DNA of 48,043 nucleotides from Paenibacillus macerans. Its GTDB lineage: Bacteria > Bacillota > Bacilli > Paenibacillales > Paenibacillaceae. Under the pieces are notes generated by a model, which saw only the letters and a list, made by a program, of their open reading frames with translations, was not told the DNA's origin and ran no database searches. The DNA is taken from positions 1 to 48,043 of the forward strand of contig NZ_JAMBOE010000026.1 in NCBI RefSeq assembly GCF_023715465.1, given 5' to 3'. How positions within the stretch are numbered: position 1 is the first letter of the stretch; every line of letters starts with the position of its first letter. Positions 1 through 9,399 of the stretch are shown here, one piece after another. The translations under genes and the position numbers were made by a program.

Positions 1-164
1 TCCGCGGACATTTTCCTTTTTGAATCTAAGACCGAAACAAACCTGTAAATATATTTCATTAATTACCAAAATAGTAATTGGACCATAATTTCAACTTTTC
101 ATGTCAGGTTGTTTGCATGGCTAGTGCGCTCACAACCGTTAGAATTTTCGCGTCCACCTGTTAA

Positions 165-374
165 TGAAAACATAGGGACAAAAAAGGTCGTTATTCCGGC
201 GATATCCGTCCATATGAGAGAAATAGAGGAAATTTATGTCGCTATTTTCCCCGGCCGCAAGGAAATGCCGGCGTTTTGGGCCATTCATAGGAATATAAGG
301 ACAAAAAGTACCGCTAAGTTGGATCAACATGCCTGGCTCCGGATAATAAGAACATAAATTTCCGCTATTTTCAA
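165..374. repeat. Dispersed intergenic element, copy A (about 210 bp)
   Basis: This stretch is closely matched in the same orientation by 22543-22754. Shared blocks include GAGAGAAATAGAGGAAA, CCATTCATAGGAA, AAGGACAAAAAGT and CCGCTATTTT, in the same order and spacing. No reading frame is conserved between the copies, so it is a non-coding dispersed repeat. Bases 1-164 hold no gene or motif I recognise. Confidence 0.8.
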
Positions 375-400
375 CGGCACAGCCGGCGGCGGGGCGCCAT

Positions 401-556
401 CGTCGTTCCAGAGGCCGACGGCGGGGCGGCTTCGCCGTTCCAGAGGCTGACAATAGATCGTCTTCGTCGTTACTGAGGCTGACGGCGGCGGCTTTGCCGT
501 TCCTGCAGCCGACAGTAGACGTCCTCGTCGTTCCAGCAGCGGGCCGTCAAACGCCA
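401..556. repeat. Tandem array of about five 31-32 bp GC-rich units
   Basis: Units beginning with versions of CGTCGTTCCAGAGG start at about 401, 433, 465, 495 and 526. They diverge but keep the CGTTCC-N2-AGGC(T/C)GAC core. The array directly follows element copy A. The second copy near 22.76 kb is followed by only one similar unit (CCAGCAGCCGAC), so the array looks like a local expansion of the element's tail. Confidence 0.65.
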
Positions 557-590
557 ATTTCTAGAGCAGGTGGAGTCCCTCCACAAGACC

Positions 591-632
591 AAAAAGCACC
601 ACCGCAAAGAGGTTTTCTCTCTACTGTGGTGC
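591..632 (-). terminator. Intrinsic terminator of the carbohydrate operon
   Basis: On the minus strand GCACCAC (632-626) pairs with GTGGTGC (602-596), enclosing a smaller AGAG/CTCT stem. CTTTTT follows. It lies just after the stop of the alcohol dehydrogenase gene, the last gene of the operon. Confidence 0.7.
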
Positions 633-647
633 TCATTTTACTTCATA

Positions 648-1715
648 TTACTTCTCCCCAAGCTCCCCACCGGGGTAAATCATCACCTTGACGCTGGTTT
701 CTTTGTTCGTCCTTGCCAATTCAACCGCGTTTTTGATGTCGCTCAGCGGGAATTTGTGCGTAATAATCTTGCGGATATCCTGGTTGGAGCGGCCTAAAAT
801 CTCGATGGCGGCCAGGTACGTATTGGCGTAGCGGAAAACGCCGCACACATCAAGCTCGGCGTCGATCAACGCCCCGATATCGACCGGCACGGCATCCTTG
901 GCCGGCAAACCGACCAGAACAATCCGCCCCCCGCGCTTCGCGAACCGGATGGTGTCGGCGATGGCGCCGGGATTCCCGGAGGTCTCGATGATCAGATCGA
1001 AGCCTTCTCCCCCGGTCAAGGGCGCCAGCCGCTCCTCCAAGCCCCCCGGGGCAGACGGATCAAACACCTCCTGAGCTCCCATATCCAAAGCCAGCTTACG
1101 GCGAAACTCCACCACGTCGCTGCCGAAAACCTGAGAGGCGCCGAACATTTTAGCCGCCTCCAGCGCCAGCAACCCGATGGGGCCTAGCCCGAGGACCAAC
1201 ACCCGGTCGTATGGCTGAATCCGCCCCCGCTTTACGGCATGGAACCCGACCGACAAAGGCTCGAGCAGCGCCCCTTCCTCGAAGGACATCTCCGCCGGCA
1301 GCGGAAACAAAAAATCGCTGCGGACGGTCGCGTATTCGGCCCAGGCCCCGTCCACCGGCGGGGTGGCCATAAACGCAACCTCAGGGCAAAGATTGTAGCG
1401 CCCGCTTTTGCAATACGCGCATTTTCCGCAAGTGACGCCCGGCTCGACGGCGACCCGGTCGCCCGCGCGAACATTGGTCACCCGCTCGCCCGTCTCCACC
1501 ACCACGCCGGCCAGCTCGTGGCCCAAAATCAGCGGCTGCTTCACTTCATAGCGGCCGATCCGCCCATGCTCGTAATAATGCACGTCCGAGCCGCAAATCC
1601 CGATACAGTGCACCTTGATCAAAGCTTCATCCGGTCCCGGCTTGGGAACGGGAATCTCCCGTACCTCCAGCTTAAACGGCGCATCCAGCACGGCAGCCTT
1701 CATCATCTTCTCCAT
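648..1715 (-). CDS. Zinc-dependent medium-chain alcohol/polyol dehydrogenase
   Basis: A 355-residue NAD(P)-dependent dehydrogenase of the sorbitol/threonine dehydrogenase family, cytosolic. Catalytic zinc ligands are visible as Cys41 in CGSD and His66-Glu67 in GHELAG; the structural zinc is held by Cys96, Cys99, Cys102 and Cys110. The Rossmann nucleotide site is GLGPIG at 176-181. I chose the ATG at 1715 because AGGAGGG lies 10 bases upstream; a TTG at 1724 is too close to it. It is the last gene of the operon, 35 bases after the alpha-glucosidase. It probably oxidises a sugar or polyol released upstream in the pathway; the exact substrate cannot be read from the sequence. Confidence 0.9.
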   Translation of the reverse strand: MEKMMKAAVLDAPFKLEVREIPVPKPGPDEALIKVHCIGICGSDVHYYEHGRIGRYEVKQPLILGHELAGVVVETGERVTNVRAGDRVAVEPGVTCGKCAYCKSGRYNLCPEVAFMATPPVDGAWAEYATVRSDFLFPLPAEMSFEEGALLEPLSVGFHAVKRGRIQPYDRVLVLGLGPIGLLALEAAKMFGASQVFGSDVVEFRRKLALDMGAQEVFDPSAPGGLEERLAPLTGGEGFDLIIETSGNPGAIADTIRFAKRGGRIVLVGLPAKDAVPVDIGALIDAELDVCGVFRYANTYLAAIEILGRSNQDIRKIITHKFPLSDIKNAVELARTNKETSVKVMIYPGGELGEK

Positions 1716-1750
1716 CAATCGCAATCCCTCCTAAATGGAAGCTAGTTTAA

Positions 1751-3433
1751 CTATCGTTCCAGCCGAAACACAACCGCTTCATAAGGACGCATCGTGAACC
1801 TGCTCTGCTTCCGGTCCGGACGGTCCGGGTAATTGGACAGTACAACATCCCGTTTAAAACCTGCAAACTCCGGCGGAACGGTAAATTCCGGAGCATTGCC
1901 GTAGAAGTTCAACACGATCAGGAACGCCCGTCCTTCAAATGTGCGCGAATAGACGAAAATCTCCGGGTGCTCGTCCAGCCAGCCGTCGTATCTTCCGTAG
2001 ATCAGCGCTTCGTTTTCCTTACGCAGGCGAATCAGCGCTTTGTAATAATTTAGGACTGAGTCCGCTTCCTGAAGCTGCCGTTTTACGTTGATTTCGTGGT
2101 AATTGGGGTTAATGTTGATCCAAGGCACGCCGGTTGTAAACCCGCCAAACAGCGAATCATCCCATTGCATCGGCGTGCGGGCGTTGTCGCGGGCCCGGAA
2201 AGCGATCCTGCGCATCGTTTCCTCGATGTCTTTGCCGTCCATCAAGCGTTCACGGTAGAAGTTGTAGATTTCCACATCGCGGTAATCGGTCAGTTCCTTA
2301 AACACGACGTTGGTCATGCCGATTTCCTGTCCTTGATAAATAAACGGCGTGCCTTGCATCAGCATAAAAAAGGTAGCCAGCATCTTGGCGGATTCCTTCG
2401 GGTAGTTCTCGGGATCGCCAAAACGGGAGACGGAACGCGGCTGGTCGTGATTTTCCAGGTAGAGCGCGTTCCATCCGATGCCCTCCAGCCCTGTCTGCCA
2501 CTTCTTCATGATCGCCTTCAGCTTTGCCATCTCCCAAGGCCCGAAATCCCAGCGGCCTTCCGGACCGAAATCGAGATTGACGTGTTCAAACTGGAAGATC
2601 ATGTTGAATGCCCCGTTCTCTTCGCCGATCCAGCGGTCGGCTTCGGAAATCGGCGCTCCACTCGCTTCCCCTACCGTCATAATATCGTAGCCGGCAAAAG
2701 CTTCGCGCTTGAACATCTGCAGGAAATCATGGATTCCTTCCACATTGCGGTGCCCGTCCATGGCATCCACATACCGCAGCTTGTGCGGGTTGGGCATGTC
2801 CGGCAGCCCCGGCAGCTTCTTAATGTGCGTGATCGCGTCGACCCTAAACCCATCGATGCCCTTGTCCAGCCACCAGCGGATCATGTTGACCAACTCCTGG
2901 CGGACTTGGGGATTTTCCATGTTCAGATCCGGCTGTCGCCTCGAATACAGATGCAGGAAATATTGTCCGGTCGTCTCATCGTATTCCCAAGCCGAACCGT
3001 TAAACATCGATTCCCAGTTGTTCGGCTCGGCCCCGTCCTTGCCGTCCCGCCAAATATAATAATCGCGCTTCGGGTTGTCCCGGGAAGAACGGGATTCGAT
3101 AAACCACGGATGCTCGTCCGAGGTATGGTTCAGCACCAGGTCCATAATAACTTTCATACCGCGCTCATGGATGCCGGACAACAGCCGGTCAAAATCCTCC
3201 ATCGTGCCGAATTCGTCCATTATGTCCTGATAATCGCTGATATCATAACCGTTATCGTCATTGGGCGATTTATAGATCGGACAAATCCAGATAACATCAA
3301 TCCCCAGTTCCTGCAAGTAATCCAGCCTGGAGATGATGCCGGGAATGTCCCCGACTCCATCTCCGTTCGAATCCATAAAGCTTCGCGGATAAATTTGATA
3401 CGCAACCGCTTCTTTCCACCATACTTTTCGCAT
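1751..3433 (-). CDS. GH13 alpha-glucosidase / oligo-1,6-glucosidase
   Basis: A 560-residue cytosolic glycoside hydrolase family 13 enzyme of the MalL/oligo-1,6-glucosidase type, which releases glucose from the non-reducing end of short alpha-glucosides. Catalytic residues are Asp199 (GFRVDAITH), Glu256 (VGEASG) and Asp330 (ENHDQPR), at almost the same numbers as in Bacillus oligo-1,6-glucosidase. The residue after the nucleophile is Ala200; family knowledge links Val here to alpha-1,6 and Ala or Thr to alpha-1,4 preference, so alpha-1,4 or other linkages are more likely. The start at 3433 follows GGGGGG-AACCAAA; the longer frame from 3463 adds ten unconserved residues. It sits between ribokinase and the dehydrogenase, suggesting that the imported compound carries an alpha-glucosyl group. 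Confidence 0.92.
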   Translation of the reverse strand: MRKVWWKEAVAYQIYPRSFMDSNGDGVGDIPGIISRLDYLQELGIDVIWICPIYKSPNDDNGYDISDYQDIMDEFGTMEDFDRLLSGIHERGMKVIMDLVLNHTSDEHPWFIESRSSRDNPKRDYYIWRDGKDGAEPNNWESMFNGSAWEYDETTGQYFLHLYSRRQPDLNMENPQVRQELVNMIRWWLDKGIDGFRVDAITHIKKLPGLPDMPNPHKLRYVDAMDGHRNVEGIHDFLQMFKREAFAGYDIMTVGEASGAPISEADRWIGEENGAFNMIFQFEHVNLDFGPEGRWDFGPWEMAKLKAIMKKWQTGLEGIGWNALYLENHDQPRSVSRFGDPENYPKESAKMLATFFMLMQGTPFIYQGQEIGMTNVVFKELTDYRDVEIYNFYRERLMDGKDIEETMRRIAFRARDNARTPMQWDDSLFGGFTTGVPWININPNYHEINVKRQLQEADSVLNYYKALIRLRKENEALIYGRYDGWLDEHPEIFVYSRTFEGRAFLIVLNFYGNAPEFTVPPEFAGFKRDVVLSNYPDRPDRKQSRFTMRPYEAVVFRLER

Positions 3434-3466
3434 TTTGGTTCCCCCCATAACATCTTCATCCAATAT

Positions 3467-4411
3467 TCAGAACGCGTTTGCGAGGAACTGGTCAACCTCC
3501 GAAGCTTCGGGCATCCCGTTTTGGGCCCCGAATTTGGTGACCGCCAGCGCCGAGGCGGCGACGGCGTATTCGGCCGCCTCCTTTAGCCCCAAGCCTTTGG
3601 CGATGGACACCGCAAGCGCCGCGTTAAAGCAATCCCCGGCTCCCGTCGTGTCCGAGACCTCCATCTTCCTGCCGGGAATATGGAACGTATGGCCGGACGC
3701 ATTCATGTGCACCACGCCGTCCGCCCCAAGCGTAACCATAATGGAGGGAAGCCCTTTATCAATCATCCTCCGCATAGCGGCATAAAGCGCAGAGAAATCG
3801 GTTACTTTCAAAATCTCCGGCATGCCCGCCAAAATGGACAGTTCCTGGCGGTTTGGCGTTAACAAATGCAGCATCGGGTAAATTTCTTCCGGCAATGGCT
3901 GGGCCGGAGCCGGATTCAGGATGATTTTCTTACCCCTACCATGCGCATATTTAATACTTGCCACCACCGTGTCCAGCGGAATCTCCAGTTGCAGCAGGAC
4001 AACATCCGCCCGGTCGATATGCGACTTGCGCTGTTCGATATCGGACCAGGTGATTTTTCCGTTCGCCCCAGGGATGACCACAATCCGATTGTCCCGGTCG
4101 TGGACCCAGATCGAGGCGATCCCCGTCTTCTCCTCCGGCATCACGTTCAGCGCCTGAACAATGGAATACTGTTTTAATTCCTGCAGCATCTGCTCGCCAA
4201 AGCGATCTTTTCCCACCGCACCTATAAAAGAAGTTTCCATGCCGAGCCGGGAAGCCGCCACGGCCTGATTCGCCCCTTTTCCTCCGGGCAGAAGCTTGAC
4301 CCCGGCGCCCATGATCGTCTCTCCTTTTTCGGGAAGAACCGGGGTCTCTATGACAATATCCATATTCATACTGCCGATTACGACAATATTAGGATTTTGC
4401 ATGCCTGTCAT
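3467..4411 (-). CDS. rbsK: Ribokinase (PfkB family)
   Basis: A 314-residue PfkB sugar kinase that phosphorylates ribose to ribose 5-phosphate with ATP. The N-terminal signature GSMNMDIV (13-20), the GGKGANQA substrate loop (43-50) and the C-terminal DTTGAGD motif with catalytic Asp260 are intact, and the length is normal for RbsK. The ATG follows the repressor's TAG stop by two bases, so translation is probably coupled. With a nucleoside hydrolase and an ADP-ribosylglycohydrolase relative in the same operon, ribose is the most sensible substrate. Other PfkB substrates such as deoxyribose or pseudouridine cannot be excluded from motifs alone. Confidence 0.9.
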   Translation of the reverse strand: MTGMQNPNIVVIGSMNMDIVIETPVLPEKGETIMGAGVKLLPGGKGANQAVAASRLGMETSFIGAVGKDRFGEQMLQELKQYSIVQALNVMPEEKTGIASIWVHDRDNRIVVIPGANGKITWSDIEQRKSHIDRADVVLLQLEIPLDTVVASIKYAHGRGKKIILNPAPAQPLPEEIYPMLHLLTPNRQELSILAGMPEILKVTDFSALYAAMRRMIDKGLPSIMVTLGADGVVHMNASGHTFHIPGRKMEVSDTTGAGDCFNAALAVSIAKGLGLKEAAEYAVAASALAVTKFGAQNGMPEASEVDQFLANAF

Positions 4412-4413
4412 TG

Positions 4414-5418
4414 CTACTCACTATCCCTTCGCGTTGAATCCCTGATGATTAATGCCACGTTGATCTCGATGACCTCGGCGTCGAATTTCGCATCCCGGGC
4501 TTCGATCTGTTGTACCAGCGTGCGTGCCGCCTTTTCTCCCATTTCGTAAATGGGCTGGGCGACGGTCGTCAGCTCGGGTTCGATCATTTCGGCCAGCTTA
4601 ATGCCGTCGAATCCGCATACGGCGATGTCCTCCGGCACCTTCACACCCTTCCGGTGAAGCGCCTTAAGCGCGCCGATCGCCATAAAATCGTTGCCGGCAA
4701 AAATGCCGTCAATGTCGGGATGCCGCAGCAGCAGCGTTTCGACCGCCTGCATCCCGCCCTCCAGTTGAAAGTGGCCGGGCGCCATTAATGAAGGGGTGTA
4801 CCAAGAAAAAGATTTAACGTAGTCTTCGTAACCGTTTAACCGTTCCTGGGCGGTGACGATTTCCTGTGGACCATAGATGTGGGCGATCTTTTTGCAGCCT
4901 ATGTCAAGCAGATGCTTTACGGCAAGCTGAGCTCCCTCGTAGTTGTTGCAGCGGATTAACGTGCATTTTTCCGTATCGGACGAACGGTCCAGCACCACCA
5001 CGGGAATATTGTCCCGGCGAAGCTTGTTCAGTTCCTCCTGCGTCAGATAGTTGGAGGCATAGATGATCCCGTCGATGCGCCGTTTGCGCAGCGCCTCCAG
5101 ATAGCTTTTTTCCTTAAAGTCACGGTTGTCGGAATTGCAGAAAAACACGGTATAACCCCGCTGCTGGCAAATATCCTCCACGGCCCGGGCCAGTTCGGAA
5201 AAAAACGGGTTTGTAATATCAGGCAAAATTAGAGCGATCGTAGGCATGCTGTGATCCGCCAACCGGCGGAATATCAGCGGCTCGTACCCCAGCTGCTCCA
5301 TGGCATCCATTATCCGCTGCTCCGCCTGCTTGCTGACATATCCATTTTGATTGATCATGCGGGATACCGTCGCAATCGATACCCCGGCCAGTTCCGCTAC
5401 ATCTTTGATCGTCGCCAA
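4414..5418 (-). CDS. LacI-family transcriptional repressor (RbsR-like)
   Basis: A 334-residue repressor. Residues 1-25 form the LacI HTH with VAELAGVSIATVSRMIN, followed by the hinge and a periplasmic-binding-protein-like effector domain. The start is TTG at 5418, preceded by GGTGGTG at a spacing of seven; there is no ATG nearby. It lies inside the operon between the ADP-ribosylglycohydrolase-like gene and ribokinase. It presumably represses the operon from the CG-centred operator at 11674-11687, with a sugar or ribose-like molecule releasing it. CcpA-type carbon control is an alternative for that same operator. Confidence 0.9.
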   Translation of the reverse strand: MATIKDVAELAGVSIATVSRMINQNGYVSKQAEQRIMDAMEQLGYEPLIFRRLADHSMPTIALILPDITNPFFSELARAVEDICQQRGYTVFFCNSDNRDFKEKSYLEALRKRRIDGIIYASNYLTQEELNKLRRDNIPVVVLDRSSDTEKCTLIRCNNYEGAQLAVKHLLDIGCKKIAHIYGPQEIVTAQERLNGYEDYVKSFSWYTPSLMAPGHFQLEGGMQAVETLLLRHPDIDGIFAGNDFMAIGALKALHRKGVKVPEDIAVCGFDGIKLAEMIEPELTTVAQPIYEMGEKAARTLVQQIEARDAKFDAEVIEINVALIIRDSTRRDSE

Positions 5419-5464
5419 GTTTCAACACCACCACATAGTTTCTATATATATATTTACAGCAAAT

Positions 5465-7600
5465 TTACAGTAAAGGCTTTACTTGATAGGATGAATAGGC
5501 CGTACGGCTGCCGCCGTCATTGCCGAAGCCGATGGCGCCGCGCAAATAAGGCGCGTCTTCATCGCGATACTGAATCGCCGGGCTTCCGTCGATCGAAACC
5601 TCGATCAAGGAGCCCCGCACGCTGACTTCCAGCTCATATTCCAATCCATGTTTCCAAGGGAACGGCTGGGATTGCAGCGTGCGGTAGCCTTCAAAATTTT
5701 TGTACAAAGCAATCGTTTGCCCTGGTGCCAGTCCGACAACGTACCCCCGCATCGCTCCCTGCACACGGAACAGGATGGAATGCTGCTCGCCTTTGAGCGG
5801 TTTCAGCTTGACCCGGAACCGGTAATCGTCCCACAAATGCGAACCCGTATAGCATTCGGCCGGTTCGAATCCGTGGCCTCCGGCCAGCCGGCCTTCCTCC
5901 AATCTCCATATCCCCCGCAGGTAAGTCATCTGCGACACCGTCTGGTGCAGGGCGTTCCATTTCTCCATGCGCTGGGAGGTAAAATCGACGGCATAATCCG
6001 CAGCCCCATACACTTTGAACTCGTCCAGGAACCATTTCAAGGAAAAAGACTTCTCCCGCAGGCTGGAATCTCCGCTCACCGTGTACTCCATACCGACCTT
6101 GCCAATCGCCGCGTTCTCGGCATACGGAATTTGGTAGCCGATCCGCTGCCATTCTCCGTTCAAAACGAGCGGAGCACTGTACAGGCGGTGTCCGGTGAAG
6201 ACATCCTCCGCAAACAAGCGCACATGGAGTCCGGTGCCTACCGTCTCGTCGAGCTTGAGCCACGCTTCCACGGTCTGTCCTGGATATACGGTCGGCGAGA
6301 TGTCCGGATCGTAGCGGCTGTCGTCGAAATCGCCCGGCGAGCCGTACGTCAGGAAAAACACGTCGAAAGTCGTTCCGGTAAACACCGAAGGCGCCGTAAG
6401 CTGCAAGGATCGCTTTCCTTTGTAAGCCTCACGGTCCGTATTGGCGAGCAGAATCCGCTCATTGCCGCGGTATTTCCATTCCAGCGCATGCGTGGAGCCA
6501 GGCAGTTCAAAATGCAGATAATGGGCGCTATCGTCCCGCAAAATCTCCTCCCATTCCGGGATCGGCTCCCCGTTTAACTTGCTGGCCAACTTGGCCGTAT
6601 CGGTGGTGATTTGCGGAATCGTCTGCAAATTCAAGCTGCCCAAAATGCCGGAGCAGCAGACGAAATCGTTGATCGGGTCTTTCCACTTCGCCTCGATTCC
6701 GGCGGGGCCGTTCAGAACGCCGAGAATCGTTCCCACATTCCCCACATTGCAGTCCGTATCCCACCCGCACATATTGCAGATATTGATCGTTCGGCTGAAG
6801 TCGCCCTGCCCGTACAATAAGGATAACACGATTACGGCCGCGTTAGGAATAATATGGCAGACCCCTTCATAATGCTGGTACCCGTATTTTTCCTGAACAT
6901 AAGCGAACGCTTCGCGCCAGTCCTCCGGATGCTCAAGGTGAAAGGCCATGACATCCCGCGCCATCCGCGCGTAATCGCTGGTTTCTTCAATGACGGACAA
7001 TCCGGCCGCAAGGATCTCCTCCACCTTACCCTTCACAAACGCGGATGCGATGCAGGCGGCAATAAAACGCCCGCCGCTGATGCCGTCCCCGCCGTGCGTC
7101 ACACTCGACATCATCCCCGCAAGCTCCGCCGCTTTGAACGGATCGCCCGGGCATACCAGCCCCCAGCAGTCCGAGAAAATTTGCCCGCCGATCTGCTCGG
7201 CCGCCGTTTTGCCGTTCTGCTCAATGGAACCGGACAGCGGAGCGGGAACGCCGTTTTTCAAATTCAGGTAAGCCGTATGTTCGGTCGAAACGCCGTAGCC
7301 TCCCCACCAGAAGAAGCCGTGCCCTTCCCCCGCGTAGTTCCGCAGCGTATGGGCCATTTCCCGCTCCGTTAGCCGGTTCGGATCAAAGTCGGCCAACGCC
7401 CGCACAAAAAATACCGGGCCATTGATATCATCATCCGCCGCAAAATGCTTGAACAAATAGGGATAGTCCGTAATTTCCCCGAAGGTTTGCCCGATCCGCT
7501 CGTAAGACCAGCCCTCGATATTGGCGCCATGCACCACGCCGATCACCTTGCCTAACCAGCCTCCATACAATTTTTCCATGTAGTCTTTAGGAAATGCCAT
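5465..7600 (-). CDS. ADP-ribosylglycohydrolase-family protein with C-terminal sugar-binding-like domains
   Basis: A 711-residue protein with three parts. Residues 1 to about 330 are an ADP-ribosylglycohydrolase fold: the first metal-site acidic cluster is AADDDIN (about 55-61) and the second GWDTDCNVGNVG (about 279-290), which together bind the Mg pair in DraG/ARH enzymes. Residues about 365-525 look like a beta-sandwich carbohydrate-binding module. The last 180 residues resemble the concanavalin-like lectin/DUF1080 fold. No signal peptide or membrane segment is seen, so it is cytosolic. The ATG at 7600 follows GGGGTG at six bases; a GTG at 7609 is possible. Placed between transporter and kinase genes, it probably cleaves an O- or N-ribosyl bond in a small metabolite rather than in a modified protein. 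The substrate is unknown. Confidence 0.8.
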   Translation of the reverse strand: MAFPKDYMEKLYGGWLGKVIGVVHGANIEGWSYERIGQTFGEITDYPYLFKHFAADDDINGPVFFVRALADFDPNRLTEREMAHTLRNYAGEGHGFFWWGGYGVSTEHTAYLNLKNGVPAPLSGSIEQNGKTAAEQIGGQIFSDCWGLVCPGDPFKAAELAGMMSSVTHGGDGISGGRFIAACIASAFVKGKVEEILAAGLSVIEETSDYARMARDVMAFHLEHPEDWREAFAYVQEKYGYQHYEGVCHIIPNAAVIVLSLLYGQGDFSRTINICNMCGWDTDCNVGNVGTILGVLNGPAGIEAKWKDPINDFVCCSGILGSLNLQTIPQITTDTAKLASKLNGEPIPEWEEILRDDSAHYLHFELPGSTHALEWKYRGNERILLANTDREAYKGKRSLQLTAPSVFTGTTFDVFFLTYGSPGDFDDSRYDPDISPTVYPGQTVEAWLKLDETVGTGLHVRLFAEDVFTGHRLYSAPLVLNGEWQRIGYQIPYAENAAIGKVGMEYTVSGDSSLREKSFSLKWFLDEFKVYGAADYAVDFTSQRMEKWNALHQTVSQMTYLRGIWRLEEGRLAGGHGFEPAECYTGSHLWDDYRFRVKLKPLKGEQHSILFRVQGAMRGYVVGLAPGQTIALYKNFEGYRTLQSQPFPWKHGLEYELEVSVRGSLIEVSIDGSPAIQYRDEDAPYLRGAIGFGNDGGSRTAYSSYQVKPLL

Positions 7601-7616
7601 CCGTATCACCCCGTTA

Positions 7617-8459
7617 TTAGCTTTTAACAGCCCCGCCCGTTAAACCGGCGATAATTTGCTTTTGGAAAAAAACATACACCAGCATGATCGGGATCACCGT
7701 CATGACGAACGATGCAAAGGCCAGATTGTAATTAAACGAATATTGCGATTTGAAGTTATATTGGAATAACGGAAGCGTCCAAAACGTTTCCGATTTGTTC
7801 AAAATCAGCAGCGGCAGCAGGAAGTCGTTCCAGATCCAGAAGGAATTGACGATAATCACCGTGGCGGTCAAAGGAGCCAGCAGCGGAAAAATGACCGAGC
7901 GATACGTTCTGAATTTGGAGCAGCCATCCACCTCCGCCGCCTCTTCCAATTCTTTCGGAATCGTCGTACGAATGTAGCCGACATATAAGAATACGCCTTG
8001 CGTTAGCGCATAAGTCACGTAAAGCAAAATCAGCCCGAAACGGTTCAGCAGGTCAAGCTCCGTCATCAGCCGGGTCACGGGCAGCATGATCACCTGGAAA
8101 GGAATGATAATTCCCATAATAAACAGAATGTACAATGTTTTGAAATACCATTTGTTCATATTGCGGCTGATGGCGTAGGCCGTAAGCGGCACAACCAGCA
8201 GGATCAACAAGATAGAAACCAGCGTAATCAAAACGGAGTTGGAGAAAAATTGAAAGAAATTGTTGTTGAACAGCACTTCCTGGAAATTGCCCAAATACAG
8301 CTCCGATGGGAAAGCAAAAAAGTTTCTGGCGCTTTCCTTGCTTGTTTTGAATGCCGTGATCACCGTCAAATAGAGGGGCAGAAAAATGACAACCAGGCCG
8401 GCGGACAACAAAATATAGCTGACCGCGGACAATCGCTTTTCACTGCTGCCATTCATCAT
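7617..8459 (-). CDS. Carbohydrate ABC transporter permease, MalG type
   Basis: A 280-residue inner-membrane permease with six hydrophobic segments. The cytoplasmic EAA loop reads EAAEVDGCSKFRTYRSVIFP, which contacts the ATPase. It belongs to the CUT1 family that imports oligosaccharides and glycosides. Its ATG overlaps the stop of the upstream permease by four bases (ATGA), a sign of translational coupling. No ATPase gene is in the operon, so a shared MsmX-like ATPase elsewhere is expected, as is usual for CUT1 systems in Firmicutes. Confidence 0.93.
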   Translation of the reverse strand: MMNGSSEKRLSAVSYILLSAGLVVIFLPLYLTVITAFKTSKESARNFFAFPSELYLGNFQEVLFNNNFFQFFSNSVLITLVSILLILLVVPLTAYAISRNMNKWYFKTLYILFIMGIIIPFQVIMLPVTRLMTELDLLNRFGLILLYVTYALTQGVFLYVGYIRTTIPKELEEAAEVDGCSKFRTYRSVIFPLLAPLTATVIIVNSFWIWNDFLLPLLILNKSETFWTLPLFQYNFKSQYSFNYNLAFASFVMTVIPIMLVYVFFQKQIIAGLTGGAVKS

Positions 8460-9328
8460 GCATTCACCTCCAGTCTGCTCATGGAGCGGATTTGTACGAT
8501 CGATACGATGGCAATGATAACAAACAAGACGATCGCCAGCGAGCTCGCGTAACTGAATTTAAATTCCTGAAAGGCAAAATTATAGACGAGCAATCCTACG
8601 CTCTCCGTCGTTCTGCCCGGTCCCCCTCCCGTCATCGCCATAATGTAATCAAACGCGGTGAGCCCGCTTTTGGCCGAGAGGATCACGACGATATTTAAGG
8701 TCGGGATCAGAAATGGAATGACGACGGAGCGGAACCGCTGCCAAGGGGTGGCGCCATCAAGGCTGGCCGCTTCGAGCAAATCCTTGGGCACGCTCTGCAG
8801 AGCCGCCAGGAACAGCAGCGTTGGAATGGCCAAGCCTTGCCACAGGCTGACGAACAACAAGCCAAAGAAGGCCAAATCCGGATTGGACAGCAAATTCCGC
8901 GATAGCATGTCCGAGCCGACGGCTTTGCCAAAAGCCGGGAGGGCCTGAGAGAACAACTGGTTGAAAATCAAGCCGACGGTAATCATGCTGAGTACGGCCG
9001 GAAAAAAATACGTTGTCCGGTAAAACGATTGGAAGCGGCGAACGCGATTGAGCAGCAAAGCGATCACTACGGCAAGCACCACGGTCAGGACGATCAGGCC
9101 CAGCGCATATTTAAAGGTAAAGCCTAGGCTGCTCAGGATCCGGTCATCCTGAACCAGCCGCACATAGTTGTCCACCCCAATGAAATGACTCGTCTTGCTC
9201 AGCCCGTCCCAATCGCTCAGACTGTACAAAAATCCGTTCACCATCGGGTAAAGGAAGAAAACGGCGTACAACAGAAGCGCCGGCAGCGTAAACAAGTAAT
9301 GGGCATATCTGTTGAATGTTTTCATCAC
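8456..9328 (-). CDS. Carbohydrate ABC transporter permease, MalF/UgpA type
   Basis: A 290-residue CUT1 permease with six predicted membrane helices and the EAA loop EAASLDGATPWQRFRSVVIP. It forms the heteromeric channel with the MalG-type partner encoded immediately downstream. The start ATG at 9328 is preceded by AGAGGGGGA. The gene follows the binding-protein gene after a 71-base spacer holding a strong stem-loop. Confidence 0.93.
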   Translation of the reverse strand: MMKTFNRYAHYLFTLPALLLYAVFFLYPMVNGFLYSLSDWDGLSKTSHFIGVDNYVRLVQDDRILSSLGFTFKYALGLIVLTVVLAVVIALLLNRVRRFQSFYRTTYFFPAVLSMITVGLIFNQLFSQALPAFGKAVGSDMLSRNLLSNPDLAFFGLLFVSLWQGLAIPTLLFLAALQSVPKDLLEAASLDGATPWQRFRSVVIPFLIPTLNIVVILSAKSGLTAFDYIMAMTGGGPGRTTESVGLLVYNFAFQEFKFSYASSLAIVLFVIIAIVSIVQIRSMSRLEVNA

Positions 9329-9362
9329 AATCCCCCTCTTTTCAAAAATAAATGTGGAAACC

Positions 9363-9385
9363 GGAGAGAATGATGCATTCTCTCC
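9363..9385 (-). other. Intercistronic stem-loop between binding-protein and permease genes
   Basis: GGAGAGAATG and CATTCTCTCC form a perfect 10-bp stem with a three-base loop. It lies just after the stop of the binding-protein gene. No strong T-run follows at once, so it probably stabilises the upstream message or causes partial termination, giving more binding protein than permease as in mal operons. That role is inference. Confidence 0.7.
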
Positions 9386-9399
9386 AGTCCGACTTTATC

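Noticed and set aside
2096..3586. Long open frame of about 496 codons on the plus strand
   Set aside because: It is antisense to the alpha-glucosidase and ribokinase genes, has no ribosome site and its composition is that of a GC-rich shadow frame.
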